Shown here in pieces: positions 1-5,556 of a stretch of 5,705 nt of DNA (position 1 is the stretch's first letter; every line of letters starts with the position of its first letter). Where the stretch lies: positions 1 through 5,705 of the forward strand of contig JAEZZE010000188.1 in assembly GCA_023418755.1 (NCBI GenBank), read 5' to 3'. This DNA is from Bacillota bacterium. GTDB taxonomy: Bacteria > Bacillota > Bacilli > Paenibacillales > Paenibacillaceae. The position numbers and the translations under genes were made by a program. The notes beneath the pieces are model-generated. The model saw nothing but the letters and a program-made list of their open reading frames with translations, did not search any database and was not told the origin of the DNA.

Positions 1-206
1 ACCACGAGCTGGCCGAACGGAGATTCGGGGAACTGCTTGAAGCGATGGAGAGGGCGGACGTGCCGCTGGCCGCGCTGTGGGTGTACGATTATTGGTCGCA
101 GAAAGACTGGAGCGTAACGGGCGACAACAATCGGGCCTATCAGCTTAAGGCGCTTCAAGAGTGGAACGGGAGATTGGCCGAATCTACGGGAGGCGGAGCG
201 ACATGA
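1..206 (+). CDS. C-terminal end of a glycosidase-like protein (partial, GH5-like TIM barrel suspected)
   Basis: An open frame enters from the left edge (first full codon at 3) and ends with TGA at 204-206, giving 67 residues. The tail contains ALWVYDYWSQKDWSVT followed by NNRAYQLKALQEWN. This resembles the last beta-strand and final helix of cellulase-like (GH5-type) TIM-barrel glycosidases, where an 'ALWVYD' strand is followed by a 'dW.vt..N.Ray.L' segment. That assignment rests on memory of the family pattern, and the catalytic residues lie outside the window. The stop overlaps the next gene's ATG in an ATGA, so the two genes are very likely cotranscribed and translationally coupled. A role in releasing sugar for the downstream kinase and isomerase is inference. 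Coding status is fairly sure; the family is not. Confidence 0.7.
   Translation, partial: HELAERRFGELLEAMERADVPLAALWVYDYWSQKDWSVTGDNNRAYQLKALQEWNGRLAESTGGGAT
188..193 (+). promoter_or_regulatory. Ribosome binding site that sets the isomerase start
   Basis: GGGAGG lies 9 bases before the ATG at 203, inside the end of the upstream gene. It supports ATG 203 over the in-frame upstream GTG at 161, which has no Shine-Dalgarno sequence in front of it. Confidence 0.65.
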
Positions 207-868
207 GCGAAGTAGATGAAGCTAAGATGCGGGGGCAGCCGGTTTGGCAGGCCATGCTGCGCAAGTATCCGGATTTGGAGGTTTGCTTGCCGGATATCGG
301 TCGCGCACTGGAATTATTAATAGAAACTTATCGCTCGGGAGGCAAAGTGCTGCTGTGCGGCAACGGGGGAAGCGCCTCGGACAGCGAGCATATCGTCGGA
401 GAGCTGATGAAGGGCTTTATGAAGAAAAGAAGCTTGCCGCCGGAGGAGCGCGAGAGGTTTCTGCGCTGCGATCCTCTGGAGGGAGCGCGCTTGGCGGAAG
501 GCTTGCAGGGTGCTCTGCCGGCAATCTCGCTAGTCAGCCAGACGGCGCTGCTGACGGCGTACGGCAACGATGTCGACGCGGAGATGATCTTCGCCCAACA
601 GGTGTACGGCTATGGGAAGCCGGGAGACGCGCTAATCGGATTGAGCACTTCGGGCAATTCTCCTAATGTCATCCGGGCGATGCAGGTGGCGAAGACGCTC
701 GGGCTGCGCACTGTAGGTCTGACTGGCGAGGAAGGCGGAAGAATGCGCGAGGCGTGCGAGGTGGCGATCCGCGTTCCCTGGCAGTCAACCCCGGACGTGC
801 AGGAGCGGCATCTTCCGATCTATCACGGCCTGTGCATCTGTCTGGAAGAGGAGTTTTTCGGATCATGA
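203..868 (+). CDS. SIS-domain phosphosugar isomerase, GmhA-like (sedoheptulose-7-phosphate isomerase family)
   Basis: This is a 221-residue cytoplasmic protein. The SIS core starts with CGNGGSASDSEHIVGEL (52-68), has a phosphate-binding STSGNS loop (148-153), and ends with QERHLPIYH (200-208). Compared from memory with GmhA structures, the metal ligands correspond to His63, Glu67, Gln200 and His208, with the same internal spacing (H-x3-E and Q-x7-H). Glu67 and His208 match the catalytic pair of E. coli GmhA (Glu65, His180). The protein therefore looks like an active aldose-ketose isomerase rather than a regulatory SIS domain. Oddly, about 37 residues (MKGFMKK to GALPA, roughly 69-105) separate the first ligand helix from the next strand, where E. 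coli GmhA has about 11. The start at 203 is chosen for its ribosome binding site and ATGA overlap. The substrate may not be a heptose: with a ROK kinase and a beta-mannosidase next door, a hexose phosphate is possible. Confidence 0.88.
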   Translation: MSEVDEAKMRGQPVWQAMLRKYPDLEVCLPDIGRALELLIETYRSGGKVLLCGNGGSASDSEHIVGELMKGFMKKRSLPPEERERFLRCDPLEGARLAEGLQGALPAISLVSQTALLTAYGNDVDAEMIFAQQVYGYGKPGDALIGLSTSGNSPNVIRAMQVAKTLGLRTVGLTGEEGGRMREACEVAIRVPWQSTPDVQERHLPIYHGLCICLEEEFFGS

Positions 869-1848
869 CCGTTCTGGCGGGAATCGATATCGGGGGGACG
901 AAGTGCGCGGTTTGCCTGGGAGTGTCGAGCGGGGCGAAGGGCGAAGAGATTAGGCTGATCGATAGATTCGCTTTCCCTACGAAAGGCGGACCGGAAGCGG
1001 TTCTGGCGCGGTTGGCGGAGGAGCTGGAGAGGCTGCTCGCCAAAAACGGTTTCGCCACTCCGGCTGCCGTCGGCGTAAGCTGCGGCGGACCGCTGGACAG
1101 CCGTCGGGGGTTGGCGCTTTCCCCGCCGAACCTGCCCAGCTGGGACCGGATCGACGTTCTTAAGCCGTTCCGGCAGCGATTCGGAGCGCCCGTCGCTCTA
1201 CAGAACGACGCCAACGCCTGTGCGCTGGCCGAGTGGAAATGGGGGGCCGGACGGGGGGCTGCCAACGTCGTGTTTCTGACGTTCGGCACGGGGATGGGCG
1301 CCGGTTTGATTTTGAACGGCCGGCTGTATACGGGAACGAACGACATGGCCGGCGAGATCGGACATGTCCGGCTGGAGCCGGACGGACCGGTCGGCTACGG
1401 CAAAGCCGGCTCCTTCGAAGGCTACTGCAGCGGAGCGGGGATCGCCCAATTGGCCCGAGAGGCTGCCGCCGAGCGTCTGGCCCGTGGGGAAGCGGTCGCG
1501 TTCTGCCCTAGGGGGCAGGATATCCCTTCCGTTACGGCGCAGGCCGTCGCGGAGGCCGCCCATGCGGGCGACGAGCTGGCGCGGGAAATCTATCGCTTCG
1601 CTGGCCGGCAGCTTGGCAGGGGGCTGGCGATTCTGGTCGATCTGCTGAACCCGGAGCGAATCGTGATCGGCAGCATTTACGCCAGGCAGCGCGAGCTTCT
1701 GGAATCTGCGATGACGGAAGCGCTGGCAAGCGAGGGTCTACCCTTGTCGCTGTCCGCATGCCGCATCGTTCCGGCTGAATTAAATGAGCGCGTTGGGGAT
1801 TACGCCGGCTTATCCATAGCGGAGGAAGCCTGGAACGCCAATCTATAG
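865..1848 (+). CDS. ROK-family sugar kinase lacking the zinc-binding cysteines
   Basis: This 327-residue protein has the usual ROK length. It carries the N-terminal phosphate-binding motif GIDIGGTK (6-13), the catalytic-Asp segment QNDANACALAEW (Asp115), a second nucleotide loop FGTGMGAG (from 140), and the sugar-binding EIGH (Glu164, His167). ROK kinases phosphorylate sugars such as glucose, mannose, fructose or N-acetyl amino sugars with ATP. The usual zinc motif after this His (C-x-C-G-x-x-G-C-x-E) reads VGYGKAGSFE here (176-185). All three cysteines are replaced (Val176, Tyr178, Ser183), while the flanking glycines and Glu185 remain. There is no N-terminal helix-turn-helix, so it is an enzyme type and not a NagC/XylR-type repressor. 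ATG 865 is chosen because it forms an ATGA overlap with the isomerase stop and follows GGAAGAGGAG at 844-853. The open frame extends upstream to 754, but that extension has no ROK similarity. The substrate is not determined; mannose or a related sugar is inferred from the neighbours. Confidence 0.9.
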   Translation: MTVLAGIDIGGTKCAVCLGVSSGAKGEEIRLIDRFAFPTKGGPEAVLARLAEELERLLAKNGFATPAAVGVSCGGPLDSRRGLALSPPNLPSWDRIDVLKPFRQRFGAPVALQNDANACALAEWKWGAGRGAANVVFLTFGTGMGAGLILNGRLYTGTNDMAGEIGHVRLEPDGPVGYGKAGSFEGYCSGAGIAQLAREAAAERLARGEAVAFCPRGQDIPSVTAQAVAEAAHAGDELAREIYRFAGRQLGRGLAILVDLLNPERIVIGSIYARQRELLESAMTEALASEGLPLSLSACRIVPAELNERVGDYAGLSIAEEAWNANL

Positions 1849-1892
1849 ATACTGCCGTCCCTCTTGCGCGAGCGGACGGAACGGCGGGAAAC

Positions 1893-1899
1893 GGAGGAG
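1893..1899 (+). promoter_or_regulatory. Ribosome binding site that sets the GH2 GTG start
   Basis: GGAGGAG ends 6 bases before the GTG at 1906. The frame also has a TTG at 1864, but that has no comparable site, and the 14 extra residues it would add are charged and unlike the 'ISLNGTWKL' opening typical of GH2 proteins. Confidence 0.65.
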
Positions 1900-1905
1900 A
1901 ACGGA

Positions 1906-4224
1906 GTGCGAACAATCAGCCTTAACGGAACGTGGAAGCTATATGGCTTGCCGCAACGGGAGAGCGGAATTATCCATCCCGATCGGCTGGAGGATGGCGG
2001 ACCGGCTTCGCTGGAGGCCGAAGTGCCCGGGAACGTGGAGCTGGACATGCAGCGGGCGGGAAGGCTGAAGGACCCGTACGGAGGGAGCCGTATTGGAGAA
2101 CTGAAAAAATACGAGCTGCACGAATGGTGGTACGAGAAAGAGTTCGAGACGCCGGTCCGCCGGCAGGGCGACGGCCGGATCGAGTTGGTCTTTCATGGCG
2201 TAGACTGCCTTGCGACGTATTGGCTGAACGGCGAGGAGTTGGGAAGCAGCGACAATATGCTGATTTCGCATACGTTCGACGTCACCGGCAAGCTGAAGCC
2301 GGAGGGAGCGAACCGCCTGTATGTCCGTCTGCAATCGCCGGTTCTGGAGGCGATGGGGCGCGAGTACGATCCGTCGATGTGGGCGATGGACTACAACTGG
2401 GCGCAGCTCTGGGTACGCAAAGCAGCTCACGGCTTCGGCTGGGACATCATGCCCCGCGCGGTGTCCGCGGGATTGTGGAGGGACGTCGTGCTTGCCGTTC
2501 ATCGGGAAACGGAAATCAAGGAGCCGTATTTCTATACGCGAAGCGCCGACGATAAAGGAGCATGGGTCGGAGCGCTCTATAGCGTGCAAACGGACCCTTC
2601 GCTATTCCGCGAGCTTACGCTGCGCATCGTCGGTACTTGCGGAACCTCCCGGTTCGAGAAGAGCTGTCCGGTTCATTTTTCCTCGGGCAATGTTGAATTT
2701 AGGGTCGACCATCCGCATCTATGGTGGCCTCGCGGTTACGGGGCCGCGAATATGTACGAGGTTCGCATGGAGCTGCGCCACGGGGAAGACGTGCTGGCGG
2801 AGCGGACGGATACGTTCGGCATTCGCACGGTGGAGCTGATCAGAAGCGAGACGACCTCTGCGGAACGGCCGGGAGAGTTTCTGTTCAAAGTCAATGGGGT
2901 CCCGATCTTCTGCAAGGGCTCCAACTGGGTGCCGGCCGATATGTTCCATAGCAAGGACAAGGCCCGCATCCCGCGCATGCTCGATCTGTTCGCCGAGATG
3001 AACTGCAATATTGTCCGCGTATGGGGAGGCAGCGTCTACGAGGATCACGATTTCTTCGACCGCTGCGATCGCGAAGGATTCCTGGTGTGGCAGGATTTCT
3101 CTCTGGCGTGCGGGCTGTATCCGCAGACCGAGGAATTTTACGCGAAAATTCGCGAGGAGGCTCGTTTCGTCGTGCGCAAGCTGAGAAACCACCCTTCGCT
3201 CGCTCTGTGGTGCGGGGACAACGAGATCGACCAATTCAGCCTCAACCGGGGCATCGATCCGGCGCTCAACCGGATTTCCCGCGAGGTGCTGCCTGCGGTC
3301 GTCTCCCAATGCGACCCGTATCGGCCCTATCTGCCCAGCTCTCCGTATCTGTCACCCGGCTTCTGGGAGAAGAAGGACCTGTCGCTGTTGCCGGAGGAAC
3401 ATCTGTGGGGACCGCGAGACTACTATAAGAGCAAATATTATACGGAGAGCAAAATGCACTTCGTCAGCGAAATCGGCTATCACGGCTGTCCGCATGTCGA
3501 ATCGATCGAGCGGTTCATCGACGCGGACCATCTCTGGCCTTGGCAGGATAACGAGCAGTGGGCGATTCACGCCTCCGACCCGATCGGCACGAGAGGGACG
3601 TGGGGGTATCGGATCGGACTGATGGCCAATCAGATCAAGGAGCTGTTCGGCGAGGTGCCGGACCGGCTCGAAGACTTCGTGCTGGCGTCGCAGATTTCCC
3701 AGGCCGAAGCCAAGAAATTTTTCGTCGAGATGACGCGGCTGAAAAAATGGCGCAGGACGGGCATCATCTGGTGGAACATGATCGACGGATGGCCGCAGTT
3801 TTCCGATGCGGTGGTCGATTACTATTTTAATAAGAAGCTGGCTTTCCATTACTTGCAAAACGTGCATCGCGATCTGTGCGTCATGATCGACGAGCCGTCC
3901 GACTGGCACGTCCGAGTCGTGCTGTCCAACGATACGTTGGAGGAGAAGCGGGGAACATACCGGGTATGGGACGCCGATTCCGGCGACACGCTGCTGGAAG
4001 GGCCGTTCGTCTCCGCCGTTAACGGCAATATCGAGCTGGGCCGCATTCGGATCTCCCATAGCGAACAGCGGATGCTGCTCATTCGCTGGAACGTCGACGG
4101 CCAGACGTACGGCAATCATTATCTGCTTGGCTTTCCGGCGTTTTCCCTGGAGAGGTACAAAGGCTGGCTGAAGGATCTGGCGGGCTCGGCGCCAAGCGGT
4201 ACGGCGATGGATGTCGTTATGTAA
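1906..4224 (+). CDS. Glycoside hydrolase family 2, beta-mannosidase type
   Basis: This 772-residue protein has no signal peptide, so it should act in the cytoplasm on imported oligosaccharides or glycosides. An N-terminal jelly roll (about 1-190) contains FHGVDCLATYWLNG (from 96) and ends at GWDIMPRAVSAGLWRDV (178-194). An Ig-like domain follows to about 310. The TIM barrel begins around FKVNGVPIFCKGSNWVPADM (from 327) and includes RVWGGSVYEDHDFFDRCD (from 371) and WQDF. The acid/base is expected to be Glu440 in LWCGDNEID and the nucleophile Glu522 in FVSEIGYHG. IIWWNMIDGWPQFSDA (from 620) closes the barrel, and a short beta-rich C-terminal domain ends near FSLERYKGWL. The length is somewhat below the 800-900 residues common in beta-mannosidases. 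Known members cleave terminal beta-mannose. Related GH2 clades act on glucosamine or N-glycan mannosides, so the exact substrate is open. The gene follows the kinase after 57 bases with no terminator and is probably in the same operon. Confidence 0.93.
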   Translation: MRTISLNGTWKLYGLPQRESGIIHPDRLEDGGPASLEAEVPGNVELDMQRAGRLKDPYGGSRIGELKKYELHEWWYEKEFETPVRRQGDGRIELVFHGVDCLATYWLNGEELGSSDNMLISHTFDVTGKLKPEGANRLYVRLQSPVLEAMGREYDPSMWAMDYNWAQLWVRKAAHGFGWDIMPRAVSAGLWRDVVLAVHRETEIKEPYFYTRSADDKGAWVGALYSVQTDPSLFRELTLRIVGTCGTSRFEKSCPVHFSSGNVEFRVDHPHLWWPRGYGAANMYEVRMELRHGEDVLAERTDTFGIRTVELIRSETTSAERPGEFLFKVNGVPIFCKGSNWVPADMFHSKDKARIPRMLDLFAEMNCNIVRVWGGSVYEDHDFFDRCDREGFLVWQDFSLACGLYPQTEEFYAKIREEARFVVRKLRNHPSLALWCGDNEIDQFSLNRGIDPALNRISREVLPAVVSQCDPYRPYLPSSPYLSPGFWEKKDLSLLPEEHLWGPRDYYKSKYYTESKMHFVSEIGYHGCPHVESIERFIDADHLWPWQDNEQWAIHASDPIGTRGTWGYRIGLMANQIKELFGEVPDRLEDFVLASQISQAEAKKFFVEMTRLKKWRRTGIIWWNMIDGWPQFSDAVVDYYFNKKLAFHYLQNVHRDLCVMIDEPSDWHVRVVLSNDTLEEKRGTYRVWDADSGDTLLEGPFVSAVNGNIELGRIRISHSEQRMLLIRWNVDGQTYGNHYLLGFPAFSLERYKGWLKDLAGSAPSGTAMDVVM

Positions 4225-4246
4225 CGGAGCCGATAAAAGACAAATT

Positions 4247-4261
4247 GCATCCGGCTGATGC
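4247..4261 (+). repeat. Short inverted repeat after the GH2 gene (weak terminator candidate)
   Basis: GCATC and GATGC flank a five-base CGGCT loop, giving a perfect 5-bp stem 23 bases after the GH2 stop. The bases that follow, TAAATCCTTTT, are only partly T-rich. If it works as a terminator at all it should be a weak one, allowing readthrough into the dioxygenase gene. Confidence 0.25.
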
Positions 4262-4283
4262 TAAATCCTTTTGCGCTTGTGCG

Positions 4284-4292
4284 TGATAGAAT
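4284..4292 (+). promoter_or_regulatory. Possible extended -10 promoter for the dioxygenase gene
   Basis: TGATAGAAT matches the extended -10 form TGnTATAAT with one mismatch and lies about 34 bases before the dioxygenase ATG. No good -35 hexamer sits 16-18 bases upstream, so any activity would depend on the TG extension or an activator. Confidence 0.35.
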
Positions 4293-4325
4293 GGCCTCGA
4301 ATCGATATTTGAGGAGGGGAAGGCT

Positions 4326-5285
4326 ATGGGAGGGTTGCCGATCAAGGACAATAATCTAAGCCCGATAGCCGGGACGTTTCAGGACTCCGCGTCGTTGCTC
4401 GGACGACCGGAAGAGCTTCGGGAACGCGCCGAAAAGGACGGCATGCTGATTTTCAAAGGCCTTATTTCGCGGGAAACCGTGCTGAAGCTGAGGCTGGAGG
4501 TCATGGAGATTCTGGAAAACCGCGGCTTGACGGATCCCCGTTGCGCGCTGATCGACGGCATGGCCGACGTGGAGGCGGTGAATCGGATTTCCGACGAGGA
4601 AATTTGCTGGAACGGCGTCGGAGTCACGCATGACATTTATCTCGCGATTCAGAAGCTGGAGGCTTTTCATGCGCTGGCCCATCATGAGAAGCTGCTGTCC
4701 ATGTACCGCGAGCTGTTCGGTTGCGAGCCGTTCCCCCATCCGAGAAACATCGCCCGCGTGATGCTGCCTCATCGCGATACTAAGGTTACGCCGTCCCATC
4801 AGGATTTCCTTCATATTCAAGGCGAAACGGAGACCTGGACGGCCTGGATCCCGCTTGGCGACGTTCCCCTGCAACTCGGAGGCCTTGCCGTATTGAAGGG
4901 CAGCCATAAGGCCGGACTGCTGGGCGTGACGGAAGCGCCGGGAGCCGGAGGCCTGGAATCGATTTTGTGCGGAATGGATTACGAGTGGCAGACGATCGAT
5001 TACGAGGCGGGCGACGTGCTTACGTTCAATAGCCTGACCGTTCACAAGTCGATGCCCAATCAGGTGCCGGGACAGATTCGGCTGTCCTGCGATTTTCGTT
5101 ACCAGGCGCTGAAGCCGGGCGCGGTTATCGAGCCTCGTTCGCTGCTGCCGCACGGTCCCTTTACGTGGGAGGAGCTGTACGAAGGGTGGACGAGAACAGA
5201 TTTGCAACGGTATTGGGAGGCGTTCGGATTCCATTACACGGAGTTCGATGAAAGCATTCGTTGGCAGAAGGAGAAGATTTGCTGA
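4326..5285 (+). CDS. Phytanoyl-CoA dioxygenase (PhyH) family Fe(II)/2-oxoglutarate oxygenase
   Basis: This is a 319-residue cytoplasmic protein. It has the facial triad of this superfamily: HQD (His158, Asp160) followed by FLHIQGETETWTAWIPLGDV, then the distal His240 in NSLTVHKSMPN. Arg252 in QIRLSCDFRYQ is the likely 2-oxoglutarate carboxylate anchor. The LGGLAVLKGSHKAG segment between them is typical of PhyH proteins. Members hydroxylate diverse small molecules, lipids, amino acids or sugars-derived compounds, and the sequence does not show the substrate. The ATG at 4326 follows an excellent GAGGAGGGGA ribosome binding site (4311-4320) by 5 bases. The 101-base gap after the GH2 gene holds a possible promoter, so the gene could be the last in the operon or its own unit. 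The triad looks intact, so I expect an active enzyme. Confidence 0.9.
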   Translation: MGGLPIKDNNLSPIAGTFQDSASLLGRPEELRERAEKDGMLIFKGLISRETVLKLRLEVMEILENRGLTDPRCALIDGMADVEAVNRISDEEICWNGVGVTHDIYLAIQKLEAFHALAHHEKLLSMYRELFGCEPFPHPRNIARVMLPHRDTKVTPSHQDFLHIQGETETWTAWIPLGDVPLQLGGLAVLKGSHKAGLLGVTEAPGAGGLESILCGMDYEWQTIDYEAGDVLTFNSLTVHKSMPNQVPGQIRLSCDFRYQALKPGAVIEPRSLLPHGPFTWEELYEGWTRTDLQRYWEAFGFHYTEFDESIRWQKEKIC

Positions 5286-5318
5286 GCCGTCGCGGATGAT
5301 TAGCAAGTCAGTATGATG

Positions 5319-5355
5319 TGCCGGATCCGGGGGAGATTGTTCGCCATGTCCGGCA
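5319..5355. repeat. Inverted repeat TGCCGGA...TCCGGCA
   Basis: TGCCGGA (5319-5325) and TCCGGCA (5349-5355) are perfect reverse complements, 23 bases apart. The left arm also lies in the perfect 10-base palindrome CCGGATCCGG (5321-5330), so its CCGGA could pair in two ways. No T-run follows, so this is not a standard terminator. Confidence 0.5.
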
Positions 5356-5396
5356 GCGCTGCGGAACGTCTCTGCCTTGGGGGCGCTTCGCAGTGC
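5356..5396. repeat. Imperfect hairpin GCGCTGCGGA...TTCGCAGTGC
   Basis: Starting right after the previous repeat, 5356-5365 can pair with 5387-5396 over 10 bp, two of them G-U in RNA. After one mismatch, further pairs are possible inside (5367-5368 with 5384-5385). The sequence after it (AGTCAAAACG) is not T-rich. It could be the processed or Rho-dependent 3' end of the dioxygenase transcript or another structured RNA; the function is unknown. Confidence 0.4.
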
Positions 5397-5520
5397 AGTC
5401 AAAACGAAGATAAGAAGGAGGGGGGCTTCGCGACGAACGGGAGTGAAGGCAATGTTGGCGAAGCACGATGGCCGCGAGGAGCAAGGTGATAGATGTGATT
5501 AATTTCCAGTATAAAAAGTG

Positions 5521-5550
5521 TTGCATTCTATTTCGAAGCTGTGATATATT
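5521..5550 (+). promoter_or_regulatory. Probable sigma-A promoter of an rRNA operon
   Basis: TTGCAT (5521-5526) and TATATT (5545-5550) are separated by 18 bases. An A/T-rich run (about 5497-5519, including ATAAAAAG) sits upstream like an UP element. Transcription would begin near 5556-5557. The boxA-like leader about 40 bases downstream supports an rRNA promoter. The 18-base spacer is one longer than ideal. Expected regulation is growth-rate and stringent control, from general knowledge of such promoters. Confidence 0.7.
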
Positions 5551-5556
5551 AGTCAG

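Larger units (their letters stand above)
5286..5520. other. Intergenic stretch without a convincing gene
   Basis: This stretch separates the dioxygenase from the rRNA promoter. It contains two adjacent inverted repeats (5319-5396) and a purine-rich AAGGAGGGGGG run (5415-5425) that looks like a Shine-Dalgarno sequence but has no start codon at a useful distance. The final 25 bases are A/T-rich and probably act as an upstream element of the rRNA promoter. Small open frames here (for example ATG 5452 to TAA 5502, 16 residues) lack support. No T-tract terminator is seen after the dioxygenase gene. Confidence 0.6.

Noticed and set aside
161..202. Upstream GTG start for the SIS isomerase
   Set aside because: It has no ribosome binding site and lies inside the upstream gene. 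ATG 203 has GGGAGG at good spacing and the ATGA overlap.
754..864. Upstream ATG start for the ROK kinase
   Set aside because: The extra 37 residues lie within the isomerase gene and have no ROK similarity. The conserved N-terminus begins just after ATG 865.
4356..5402. Long minus-strand open frame opposite the dioxygenase
   Set aside because: It is a shadow of the high-GC coding strand. The + strand frame has clear PhyH motifs, and the minus translation shows none.
5452..5502. Tiny 16-residue open frame starting at ATG 5452
   Set aside because: It has only a weak ribosome binding site and no recognisable features, and it lies just upstream of the rRNA promoter.
5510..5515. TATAAA as the -10 of a second rRNA promoter
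   Set aside because: The hexamer 17 bases upstream (TGATAG) is a poor -35. The A/T-rich run is better explained as an upstream element of the 5521-5550 promoter.
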